A stretch of 64,000 bases of DNA from Akkermansiaceae bacterium UBA2381. GTDB lineage: Bacteria; Verrucomicrobiota; Verrucomicrobiia; Verrucomicrobiales; DEV007. Below are positions 1 to 8,207 of this stretch, piece after piece. The first letter of the stretch is position 1; every line of letters starts with the position of its first letter. A program made the position numbers and the translations under genes. The stretch is taken from the NCBI GenBank assembly GCA_002344215.1, contig DDSV01000049.1:184519-248518 (forward strand), in the 5' to 3' direction. The notes beneath the pieces were generated by a model that was not told where the DNA came from, did no database searches, and saw only the letters and a list, made by a program, of their open reading frames with translations.

Positions 1-2412
1 GGAAGTGAACTGGGTTTCCTGGGAAGAGAGGTTCAGATTTCCACTGGTGATGATCCTCGCACCCCCGTTTTCGATCGTGAGATCATTGGTGAGCAGGACT
101 CCCGACTCGATGATGTAAGCACCGGTGACGGATCCTTTTTCCGTCGCTCCAAAGGCGGGCACGATTCCGCCCACAAGTTTCTGCACCGGTCCCAGAACGG
201 GGAAGGTGGGCAGCGATGCCTCGTCGATACGGAGGGTTCCCCCGCCTCTGATTTTGGAGACATCCTTGTAACCGACCCCCCGGAAGGTGAGGAAGAGATT
301 ACCTGACATCCCCACTTTTTCCTGACCGAAATACACGGCGGCTTTATCCAACGGCATTCTCGAAATCTCAACAAGGCCATTGAACGGACTGGCATCACTG
401 GTGAGCCGGGTTGCCCCGTTGACCAGAACCGCTCCCCCGAAAAGATCGGCGGCGGCATCGTTGGTTTCGAGAGATCCGCGGCTGAGCTTGAACGTTCCCC
501 GAATGTCCTTCAGGGGAAGTTCGCGATCCCCGCTCAGGTAGACAAGCCCCTGCCCGTGTTCGTAACGGATCTCCAGATCGGCCTGGATCGGATCGGCGAG
601 AGGAACTTCGCCGGTGATCCGGATGGTCGGGGCGTCCACGAAACGAACTGACTTCAACTTTTCAGCATAGTCGGGCTGGTAGGATTTCAGGAGTGAAACG
701 AGATCAACGGTCGACTGGAACTGCCCGATACGAAGAATATTGGCACTGGGATCAACCGTCAGGGAAGCGGCGATGATGCCGTCTCCATAACCCAACTGAA
801 CACTTGGAAAACTCAGCACACCTGTCTCCGGAATAATCGTGAACGCAACCACCAGCGATTTAAAATCAATGTTGCTCCACTTCACTTCGGATCCGCTCAG
901 ATTTCCATTGAGTTCGATCAAGTCGGGCCTCGCTGCATCCACGGAAAAATTCACTGACAGAACAGGAGCCTCCCCACCCGTACCCTCGAGCGCCAGCCAG
1001 GGCTGAATCTGCCGGAAGGCGGTGAAATCAAGAGTCAGACGATCCGAAGCCGGCTCTGCGTCCGGTGCCTTGGCTTCCGTCGCCGCGCCTGCGGATTCCG
1101 TCAGTTTCACCAGGCCCGTAAGGTCGACACGAAGACCTCCGACCTGGGCGGAAAGACGCTCGACCTCGACGCTTTCCTCTCCGGCGAGGATCTCACCCTC
1201 GATTCCGCTGACTTCCGCAAAAACGTCAGGCCCCTCGAAAAGGGTGAGTTTGGAATCCTTCAGTGAAATCTCGGCTGAACCTAGCTGCCCGCCGCCCTTG
1301 GCGAGGGCAAGGATATCCACATTAATTCCAATGCTTGAGGCTTTGATCGCGGGTCGCTCCTTCGAGGCATCGTCAAAAACGGTCACTTCATCAAAGACAA
1401 GCCCCCTCGGGAACTCGTATTTCCACGATCCGAAGTCCAGATAGATCCCCTTCTCTTCAAGCTTTCCGGTGACCACCGAAGTCACCTCTTTTCCGAAATC
1501 ACCCGCTCGCGACCAGGCCAGGGCTGCCACTGCCGCGATCCCCAGAAAAACGAGGAGACTCCCGATGAAAAAGAGCGTGGCAAAAATGGTCCAGCAGCCC
1601 GCTTTCTTTTTCGGCGGAGTTACGGTCACAGGAAGGGCTGAGTCCTCCTGTCCTCCGAGCAAGCCGTCGAGTCCTTCGAAAGCATCGTTATCACCTGGTT
1701 TTTCGACCTCCGTAGCCTTTTCGATAGGGTCGGTTTTTCCGCTGACTTCTTTCCTCTCAGACTCCGGGGTCACTTCTTTGGTCACCGTTTCTTTCGGTGC
1801 GGGCAGATCGTCAATCAGATCAATGTCAGCAGGATCTGTCCGAGGTCCTCGCTTCAAAGGTGACACGGAAAAAGTCGGCATTTCCAAACTGTCCTTCTCA
1901 CTCCCTTCCGGCAGAATACTCTCCACGGTATCTTCCGCTTCACGGGGCTTCAGCGGGCCCATAATATCCTCAAGCCCATCCGTTTTCCCGGGTTCGGTTA
2001 CCACCTTCTCCACTTCACCTAAAGTAACCTCCCCATTACTCTCCCCCTGCTCTTGATCTTGATCTTGATCTTGATCTTGATCTTGATCTTGATCCTCCAC
2101 CTTCACTGGAGCTTCCTCCTTCACCTCAACCGGCAAAGGCGGAACCATATTCTCACTCTCTCCAGCGATCTCCGGGGCCACCGAAGCCGCCGTCTTCAAC
2201 CGGTGGGCCTCACCTTCTTCAATGCGCCGGTTCCTGACCTTTTCCTTCTCCTCAGACTCCGAATCATCCCACCAGCGGTCGATGGGATCAATCTCGTCAC
2301 CGCCCACAGGGTCCAGCGACAGTTCTTCGCCTGCGGGAATTCCCGGAGATTCGGAGATGATTTCAGGAAACTCTTCTTTCCCTCCCTCCTTATGGCTTGC
2401 ATTTTCATTCAT
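1..2412 (-). CDS. AsmA-like membrane-anchored protein, partial (C-terminus beyond left edge)
   Basis: Reading the minus strand from ATG at 2412 gives 804 codons with no stop before the window edge, so the gene is incomplete. Residues 1-270 are hydrophilic and acidic (many Glu/Asp/Pro/Lys), including an Asp-Gln repeat at about residues 107-120. A single membrane segment lies at about 274-296. After it comes a long region of short beta-like segments with Gly/Leu alternation, including 'VDLTGLVKL', 'SGNLFLTFRGVG' and 'SGNLNLSSQ', which resembles the AsmA/TamB/YhdP repeat-beta-groove proteins and their 'AsmA-like C-terminal' region. Known members bridge the periplasm and act in lipid or outer-membrane homeostasis. 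That role here is inference. The long charged N-terminal cytoplasmic region is unusual for the family. It is divergent from the gene at 2471, with a 58-bp gap. Family call moderate, ORF call high. Confidence 0.75.
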   Translation of the reverse strand, partial: MNENASHKEGGKEEFPEIISESPGIPAGEELSLDPVGGDEIDPIDRWWDDSESEEKEKVRNRRIEEGEAHRLKTAASVAPEIAGESENMVPPLPVEVKEEAPVKVEDQDQDQDQDQDQDQEQGESNGEVTLGEVEKVVTEPGKTDGLEDIMGPLKPREAEDTVESILPEGSEKDSLEMPTFSVSPLKRGPRTDPADIDLIDDLPAPKETVTKEVTPESERKEVSGKTDPIEKATEVEKPGDNDAFEGLDGLLGGQEDSALPVTVTPPKKKAGCWTIFATLFFIGSLLVFLGIAAVAALAWSRAGDFGKEVTSVVTGKLEEKGIYLDFGSWKYEFPRGLVFDEVTVFDDASKERPAIKASSIGINVDILALAKGGGQLGSAEISLKDSKLTLFEGPDVFAEVSGIEGEILAGEESVEVERLSAQVGGLRVDLTGLVKLTESAGAATEAKAPDAEPASDRLTLDFTAFRQIQPWLALEGTGGEAPVLSVNFSVDAARPDLIELNGNLSGSEVKWSNIDFKSLVVAFTIIPETGVLSFPSVQLGYGDGIIAASLTVDPSANILRIGQFQSTVDLVSLLKSYQPDYAEKLKSVRFVDAPTIRITGEVPLADPIQADLEIRYEHGQGLVYLSGDRELPLKDIRGTFKLSRGSLETNDAAADLFGGAVLVNGATRLTSDASPFNGLVEISRMPLDKAAVYFGQEKVGMSGNLFLTFRGVGYKDVSKIRGGGTLRIDEASLPTFPVLGPVQKLVGGIVPAFGATEKGSVTGAYIIESGVLLTNDLTIENGGARIITSGNLNLSSQETQFTS
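2052..2093. repeat. Hexanucleotide microsatellite (7 copies of CTTGAT) inside the AsmA-like gene
   Basis: Seven perfect tandem copies of CTTGAT on the plus strand. Read on the minus strand they encode an alternating Asp-Gln run in the cytoplasmic N-terminal region of the AsmA-like protein. Because the unit is 6 bp, changes in copy number keep the reading frame and only alter linker length. Confidence 0.95.
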
Positions 2413-2470
2413 AGACCTGCTAACACTGTTCCCTCCGATGCGAAAAACCCATCATCCATTATTTCCTATC

Positions 2471-3517
2471 ATGCGCCAATTGATCACGATCGTTCAAGTC
2501 TTTGCTTTCAGTCTTTTCGCGGGCTCTTCTTACAGTATCTTCGCCCAGGATTCTACCAACTTTCCCGTCATCGGCGAAGTGATCACGCTGGATCCGGCTC
2601 TGGGCGACTTGCTCGAGACGGACGCCCGGATCGAAGTCCTTTCCTCCGGCTTTGTCTGGTCTGAAGGCCCGGTCTGGGTGGCGGCAAAGGACCATCCCAC
2701 GGGAGGATACCTCCTTTTCTCTGACATACCCAACAACCGGGTGGTTCGCTGGGACGAGGGTCTCGGGGCGAAAACCTGGCTTCAGCCGGCCGGCTACACG
2801 GGGGTTGCGGAGTATGGCACCGAACCGGGCAGCAACGGCCTCATTCTTGATGAGAAAGGACAACTTATCTCCTGCGAACATGGCGACCGCCGTCTCTCGC
2901 TCCTGACTGAAGGCGGGGGGAAACGCACCCTCGTCGACCAGTTCGAGGGAAAAAGGCTGAACAGTCCGAACGATGCCTGTCTCGGACCGGACGGAAAGTC
3001 CATCTATTTCACCGATCCTCCTTATGGTCTGCCCAAGCGCTGGGAGGACCCGCTCCGTGAACTGGACTTCTGCGGAGTCTACCGGCTTGCTCCGGACGGA
3101 AAGTTGACCCTGCTCACCAGGGAAATGACCCGGCCCAACGGGATCGCCTTTTCCCCGGACTTCAAGACTCTCTATGTCGCCCAGTCGGATCCTGACGCTG
3201 CGCTCTGGAAGTCCTTCCCGGTCAAGGAAGACGGTACCCTCGGCGAGGGAACCCTTTTCCATGATGCCACCGCCGCCGCAAAAGAGGGGCTGCCAGGACT
3301 GCCTGATGGACTGAAGGTTGATGAGAAAGGTAATGTCTGGGCGACAGGACCCGGCGGCGTCTATGTCTTTTCCCCCGCAGGCAAACTACTGGGCCGTATT
3401 TCCACCGGAGAACGCACCGCCAACTGCGCCTGGGGCAACGATGGAAGCGTACTCTATCTGACGGCCGATATGTATCTCTGCCGGATCAAGACAAAAACAA
3501 AAGGTGCCGGCTGGTGA
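2471..3517 (+). CDS. Secreted SMP-30/gluconolactonase/LRE family beta-propeller protein
   Basis: The 348-residue product begins with a signal peptide (hydrophobic core about residues 4-18, likely cleavage after the Ala-Gln near 26). The body shows the metal-binding six-bladed propeller signatures of the SMP-30/gluconolactonase family: 'SEGPVW' near residue 64 (first Glu ligand), 'LNSPNDACLGPDG' near 163, 'RPNGIAFSPD' and 'PDGLKVDEKGNVW'. Such enzymes hydrolyse sugar lactones or related esters in a Ca2+-dependent manner. The substrate here is unknown. An in-frame ATG at 2438 would add 11 residues. I chose 2471 because it gives the more typical signal peptide, although neither start has a clear Shine-Dalgarno site. 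It probably acts in the periplasm, in keeping with the many exported carbohydrate-related proteins of Verrucomicrobiota. Confidence 0.88.
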   Translation: MRQLITIVQVFAFSLFAGSSYSIFAQDSTNFPVIGEVITLDPALGDLLETDARIEVLSSGFVWSEGPVWVAAKDHPTGGYLLFSDIPNNRVVRWDEGLGAKTWLQPAGYTGVAEYGTEPGSNGLILDEKGQLISCEHGDRRLSLLTEGGGKRTLVDQFEGKRLNSPNDACLGPDGKSIYFTDPPYGLPKRWEDPLRELDFCGVYRLAPDGKLTLLTREMTRPNGIAFSPDFKTLYVAQSDPDAALWKSFPVKEDGTLGEGTLFHDATAAAKEGLPGLPDGLKVDEKGNVWATGPGGVYVFSPAGKLLGRISTGERTANCAWGNDGSVLYLTADMYLCRIKTKTKGAGW

Positions 3518-3549
3518 TCCCGCCGACCCGTTCCAACTCCTGAACATCT

Positions 3550-3759
3550 ATGAACTGGCAGTGTAATATCGACAGACGCGGACGGGTCTTCAGAGGAATC
3601 CTCGGGGCGATCACCCTCGGGGCGGGAATCTATCTGATCCTTCGGACCGGCCATGATTTCTGGGGTTCCGGAGCCTGTGCCATCGGAGTCTTTGCTCTGT
3701 TTGAGGCGATCAAGGGTTGGTGCGCCATTCGTGCGATGGGGATAAAAACCCCATATTGA
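3550..3759 (+). CDS. Small DUF2892 (YgaP transmembrane-like) inner-membrane protein
   Basis: The 69-residue protein has two membrane segments (about residues 15-32 and 38-52) and ends with 'GWCAIRAMGIKTPY'. This fits the DUF2892 family, which is related to the membrane part of the rhodanese YgaP: an N-terminal Cys/Asn-rich start, 'RGILG' entering helix 1, and a 'W/FCxxxxxxGxxT' end. The conserved cysteine is present in 'GWCAIRA'. Function in this family is poorly known. It starts 32 bp after the SMP-30 gene and is probably co-transcribed with it. Confidence 0.7.
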   Translation: MNWQCNIDRRGRVFRGILGAITLGAGIYLILRTGHDFWGSGACAIGVFALFEAIKGWCAIRAMGIKTPY

Positions 3760-3853
3760 CTTTTGCGCTTACGAGCCGGCAAGGCTTCTTCGCGGAAAAA
3801 GGTGGGATTACGCCCTCTTGCGGGTTCCTCTGAATTCTGGCATCGTAGTGCCA

Positions 3854-6800
3854 ATGCCCCGTTCCTTACTGTTTCTCCCGTTTCTCTGTATCGCTCACCT
3901 CCTCACGGCCGACGATTTTTTTGTCCCCGAGGGACTCAAAGTCAGTTCCGCACTGGCTCCGGGATTGATTGACCATCCCGTCATGGCCACCCTCGACGAC
4001 AGCGGTCGGCTCTTTGTCGCGGAGAATGCGGGCGTTAACCTCGACAAGGAGGCGCTCCTGAAGGAATTGCCGAACTCGATCAAGATGCTCGAGGACACCA
4101 ACGGGGACGGAATCTTCGACAAGGCGACGGTGTTCGCCGACAAGCTCACTTTCCCGCAGGGGGCGCTGTGGGTCTATGATTCCCTTTACGTGATGTCTCC
4201 GCCCAGCCTCTGGCGCTTTGCGGATGAAGACGGCGACGGACGGGCCGAGGTGCGGGAAGAGTTGGTGACCGGCTTCGACTTCACCGGCAACGCCGCCGAC
4301 GTCCATGGCCCCTTTCTGCATCCGAACGGGCGGCTGTACTGGTGTCACGGGCGCAAGGGTTTTGCGATTCCTGACAACGATACCGGCGAGATCATGGAAA
4401 CCGGCAAGGGCGCCCGCATCTGGTCCTCGCAACTCAGCGGCGGTGAGGTGGAATCTTTTGCCGGCGGAGGAATGGACAACCCGGTCGAAATCGATTTCAC
4501 CGACGAGGGCGAAATTCTCGGGACGGTGAATCTTTTCTACGGCCGCCCCCGGGGGGACACACTCACCCATTGGGTTCACGGAGGTGCCTACCCGCGTTTC
4601 GATCAGGGGCTCGTTCTCGAAGAGTTTCGCAAAACGGGTGATCTCCTGCCGCCCGTGCACAACTTCGGGCACGTCGCGGTCTCCGGAATGGCCCGCTATC
4701 GCAGTGGCGCTCTGAACCCTGGCTGGACAGACGGGTGGATGGTGACCCATTTCAATACCTCGGACCTGACTTTGACAAAGCTCACTCCCAAAGGAGCAGG
4801 GTATGAGCCGGTGGAGACCCAATCGATCTTCCGGGTTCTGAAGCCCGATGCCCATCTCACCGACGTCCTCGAAGACCGGAACGGAGATCTGTTGGTCATC
4901 GACACCGGAGGCTGGTTCCGCATCGGCTGCCCCACCTCCCAGATTGCGAAGCCTGAGATCGTTGGAAACATTTATCGCCTTTCAAAGGACGGAGGGAATC
5001 CCTACGTCGCCCCGGTTTACCCGGAGTGGGAGCGCCTCACGAGTGAGCAGGTATCGGGGTATCTCGGGGCGCCTGAAGACTGGTTGCAGGAGAGAGCCAT
5101 CACCGAACTCGCGGTGAGAGGAGACCCGGCCATTCCCGAACTTCAGCGACTCCTCCAATCCGGAACCGCTTCGGTGACCGCCAGAAAGAACGCCGTCTGG
5201 ACCCTCGCCCGCATGAAGTTTTCCGAATCGACGGATCTCATTTACGGGGCTCTTACCGATATCGATTCCGGAGTGCGTCACGCCGCGTGCAATGCAATCA
5301 GCGTGACCCGCAGCTGGCAACTCGTCGCCGCCAATCAGCCGGCCGAACGGGAGGTCGAATTGGAACGCAACCGCACCATCACCGGTGCTCTCGCCGGGAT
5401 CGTCAGGGGTGATGACGCACCGGTCGCCCGGGCTGCGGCCACGGCGCTCGGACGTATGGGCGAGCACCGCGCCATCGGGGCGATCCTGGGAAGACTTGGC
5501 CGGGCCTCCGGTGACCGTTTCCTCGAACACTCCCTCATTTACGCGCTCATCGAGATCGACGATTTCGAAACAACACGCGAAGGATTGAGTTCCACCGATC
5601 CGGTGGTCTTGAGCGGAACGCTGAGAGCCCTCGATCAGATGGCTTCATCAAATCTCGATTTCCTCACCGTGATGCCCCTTCTTGAAGCAGCCGATGCCAC
5701 TCTGAGAAAAACGGCGCTCTCCGTGGCGGTTCGCCACCACGAATGGGATGCCGCCCTCGCAAATCACTACTTCGACTGGTCCGGTGAGATCAATGAAATC
5801 CGGAAAACCATTCTCACGACACTCGTGCCGCCGTTTTCCGACTCCCCTCCGACCCATGACTACCTGACCAGCCTCCTGACTTCCACCACCCCTGAGCAAC
5901 AAAAGCTGGGGCTCGAATTGGTCTCGCTCTCCCCGGGAGTCTCCTTTCAGGACGAGTGGAGCCCGGTGTTCCGCACGGCTCTAACCGGTGAAGCCGGGGA
6001 CGACCTTCTCCGTTTTGCCATCCTGGCCCTGCAAGCCACCAAAACAGACCAGTTCTCTCCCCTGCTTGAGTCGCTCTGCAAGGGGGCTGATCGTCCTTAC
6101 CCGATTCGCCTCGAGTCAGCGAAAGCACTCGGATCCCATAGCAGCAGCATTCCGCCCGCTTCTTTTGACCTCGTCGAAAAGGTATTGTTGGAATCCACCG
6201 AATCGGAGGTCCGTTCAAAATCCATTGCCCTGCTCTCCGGTTCCTCCCTCACCTCTGAGCAGCGAAGCCGCCTTATCCCGGCCCTGAAAAAATTCAGCCC
6301 GGTCGAGTGGGCTTCCTTTTCCGATCTCTTCCGAAAAATCGACAGCCCCGGGCAGGCCACTTCGCTCGCCTCGGCGCTCATCGAGTCCCCTGCCCTGGCG
6401 AATCTGGAGGCAGCGAAAATCACGGCTCTCTTCGATCCTTTTCCGGAGGCCCGTTCCGTCATCGGGACAAAGCTCGAGGAAATCGAGCGGGAAAAGTCGA
6501 ACCGGGGAGCGAAAATCGAAGCCCTGATTCAATCCATGCCCCAAGCGGATGCGGCGGCGGGCGGAAAAATCTTCAGCTCTGGAAAAGGAGCCTGTCTCGT
6601 GTGCCATCGAGTGGGGGAAACGGGAGGCCAGATCGGCCCGGATCTCAGCACGATCGGAAGGATTCGAACCGCCCGGGATATTTTTGAATCAATTCTTTAT
6701 CCGAGTGAATCGATCGCAAGAGATTTTGACACGTTTGAAGTGAAGCTGAAATCTCAGGATAGTGTCACCCACGTCGGCCTCATCCAGTCGCAGTCCAGTG

Positions 6801-6967
6801 CGGGTATCGAGCTGGTCGGTCTGACGGGCCAGAAACAGCTCGTCGCTCACGAGGATCTTGCCTCAATCAACCGGGTTCCTGTCTCGCTCATGCCCATGGG
6901 ACTCGATCAGACCCTAAGTCCCGGGGAACTCAGGGATCTGGTCGCCTTCATCCTGGAGCAGCGCTGA
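3854..6967 (+). CDS. PVC-type secreted dehydrogenase/HEAT/heme-c protein
   Basis: 1037 residues from ATG 3854, which gives a clean signal peptide ending near 'HLLTADD'. A TTG at 3818 could extend it by 12 residues. The N-terminal ~380 residues form a glucose/sorbosone-dehydrogenase-like beta-propeller with 'DTNGDGIFDKATVFADKL' and 'WHGRKG'-like segments, matching the 'membrane-bound dehydrogenase' domain typical of Planctomycetes and Verrucomicrobia (TIGR02604). Residues ~390-880 are helical HEAT-like repeats. The C-terminal ~130 residues hold a heme-binding domain with CLVCH at 914-918 and 'GPDLSTIG', the Pirellula/Verrucomicrobium-type heme domain (TIGR02603). The product is presumably a periplasmic electron-transferring dehydrogenase. 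The substrate cannot be read from sequence. These proteins form large paralogous families in PVC genomes. Confidence 0.92.
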   Translation: MPRSLLFLPFLCIAHLLTADDFFVPEGLKVSSALAPGLIDHPVMATLDDSGRLFVAENAGVNLDKEALLKELPNSIKMLEDTNGDGIFDKATVFADKLTFPQGALWVYDSLYVMSPPSLWRFADEDGDGRAEVREELVTGFDFTGNAADVHGPFLHPNGRLYWCHGRKGFAIPDNDTGEIMETGKGARIWSSQLSGGEVESFAGGGMDNPVEIDFTDEGEILGTVNLFYGRPRGDTLTHWVHGGAYPRFDQGLVLEEFRKTGDLLPPVHNFGHVAVSGMARYRSGALNPGWTDGWMVTHFNTSDLTLTKLTPKGAGYEPVETQSIFRVLKPDAHLTDVLEDRNGDLLVIDTGGWFRIGCPTSQIAKPEIVGNIYRLSKDGGNPYVAPVYPEWERLTSEQVSGYLGAPEDWLQERAITELAVRGDPAIPELQRLLQSGTASVTARKNAVWTLARMKFSESTDLIYGALTDIDSGVRHAACNAISVTRSWQLVAANQPAEREVELERNRTITGALAGIVRGDDAPVARAAATALGRMGEHRAIGAILGRLGRASGDRFLEHSLIYALIEIDDFETTREGLSSTDPVVLSGTLRALDQMASSNLDFLTVMPLLEAADATLRKTALSVAVRHHEWDAALANHYFDWSGEINEIRKTILTTLVPPFSDSPPTHDYLTSLLTSTTPEQQKLGLELVSLSPGVSFQDEWSPVFRTALTGEAGDDLLRFAILALQATKTDQFSPLLESLCKGADRPYPIRLESAKALGSHSSSIPPASFDLVEKVLLESTESEVRSKSIALLSGSSLTSEQRSRLIPALKKFSPVEWASFSDLFRKIDSPGQATSLASALIESPALANLEAAKITALFDPFPEARSVIGTKLEEIEREKSNRGAKIEALIQSMPQADAAAGGKIFSSGKGACLVCHRVGETGGQIGPDLSTIGRIRTARDIFESILYPSESIARDFDTFEVKLKSQDSVTHVGLIQSQSSAGIELVGLTGQKQLVAHEDLASINRVPVSLMPMGLDQTLSPGELRDLVAFILEQR

Positions 6968-7864
6968 TTATTGGCCCGAACCCGATCCGAATGAATCGCG
7001 AAAGCGATTGGTGACCTGAATGTCGATCTCGTCCTCGTTATCCCACTGGACACTTGCGAGAGCACCCGGGCTGCTCTGATACTCTCCAATCACTTTTCCG
7101 TTCTTCGTCACTCTGACCCAGATCCCTTTGATGGCATCTCTCGAGCGCTCACGCTCGCCCCGGACGGGATCATACTTGTAGCTGTTGATCTCGATGGGGA
7201 GGGTGGTGAACTGCACCTGATCGTTGAAGGTCATCTCGGGGAGTTCCGTTGTCTGCCCCTCCTGTTGATTCCCCCCTTTGCCCGGACTTGCGACCGTTCT
7301 CGCGAATTCCACTTCGTCATCGTAGATGATTCGATACTCAACCACCGCATCACTAAGGACATTCCTCGTGAGATTTGTCAGGGTGACCTGATAGGACCAT
7401 TTCTCGGTCTCAAACTCACGCCCCTGAGTGGTGTAAGTATTCGAGTCCGACATGTTTTTTTCTGTCGAAATGGAGACCGAATAGTTGACCGCCTCGGGAT
7501 CACTTTCAATCCAACTGTTGATCTGGCGCACGGAAAACTCATCGAACATGGCGACCGGCACGGTAAATTCCATTCCGTCATCAACACGCTGGATTTTCAC
7601 GGTGTCTCCATGTGCGGAGAGAAGATTCGCCTCAATCTCCTGTCCGCTAAGATTGCGGAGCACGACAGCGCCCTGGGGCGCGGAAGGTGCGACCGTTTTT
7701 TTCGTATCAACCGCGGCGACGGCCACCTTTTTGGCTGGCACCTTCACCTTCTCCTTCTCCTGCGCCTGGCCGGCGGAAATCAAAACCCCTGAAAAAAACA
7801 GCGCGATAGAGAGTTGTCCCCATCGCTGAACCGGGCGAAGACCGTGATGCGTTTTGTTTTTCAT
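6968..7864 (-). CDS. Secreted protein with SHD1-like domain, unknown function
   Basis: 298 residues from ATG 7864, with a signal peptide ending near 'SAGQAQ' at residue ~35, then a Lys/Val-rich linker. Residues ~65-115 ('VVLRNLSGQEIEANLL...TVKIQRVDDGMEFTVPVAMF') resemble the short beta-barrel SHD1-type domains common in PVC secreted proteins. Residues ~130-270 are beta-rich and look like an immunoglobulin-like fold ('YQVTLTNLTRNVLSDAVVEY'). An upstream in-frame ATG at 7885 would add 7 residues before the signal peptide. It converges tail-to-tail on the heme-c gene with no gap: that gene ends at 6967 and this one at 6968. Function unknown. Confidence 0.8.
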   Translation of the reverse strand: MKNKTHHGLRPVQRWGQLSIALFFSGVLISAGQAQEKEKVKVPAKKVAVAAVDTKKTVAPSAPQGAVVLRNLSGQEIEANLLSAHGDTVKIQRVDDGMEFTVPVAMFDEFSVRQINSWIESDPEAVNYSVSISTEKNMSDSNTYTTQGREFETEKWSYQVTLTNLTRNVLSDAVVEYRIIYDDEVEFARTVASPGKGGNQQEGQTTELPEMTFNDQVQFTTLPIEINSYKYDPVRGERERSRDAIKGIWVRVTKNGKVIGEYQSSPGALASVQWDNEDEIDIQVTNRFRDSFGSGSGQ

Positions 7865-8207
7865 CGTGGGTAAAGGTCCGGCCATTCCGCCTTCCTAACA
7901 ATGGCGTCAACCCGCATCACTTGATTACGGGTAAGAATTTCCCATGATATTGGCACTTACCCCTTCTCTTGATTAGTTCGATCCGGCAAAAAACTCCTCC
8001 TGAGAGGATAATCCCTTGATAACGAATGAAGTTTCACGCTAGCTCAGGTTCCCATGGGTTGACCGCCTCATGAAAAAATGAAATGCCGGAGAGAAATCTC
8101 CCCAATTTTGGGATGGCAAATTCCCGCTTCACCCTGAGTTTGTCGATCTATTGCCTCGCCAATCTCTCGTTTCTCCCGCCCGATCCCCTCACAGCCCCTT
8201 TATTCCC
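7865..8207. other. Divergent intergenic region, no gene seen
   Basis: About 340 bp between the leftward SHD1-like gene and rightward prfC. It holds AT-richer stretches where promoters for both genes would be expected, such as several TTGATT/TTGATA-like hexamers at 7920-8020, but I could not pair them convincingly with -10 boxes. Near 8090-8125 there are two tiny hairpins (GGAGA-GAAA-TCTCC and CCCAA-TT-TTGGG) just ahead of prfC. I see no tRNA, small ORF or known riboswitch. Confidence 0.5.

Noticed and set aside
33..458. 141-codon minus-strand ORF and the plus-strand ORFs at 1022-2664
   Set aside because: Shadows of the edge-cut AsmA-like gene, which reads open from 2412 to 1 in another minus frame.
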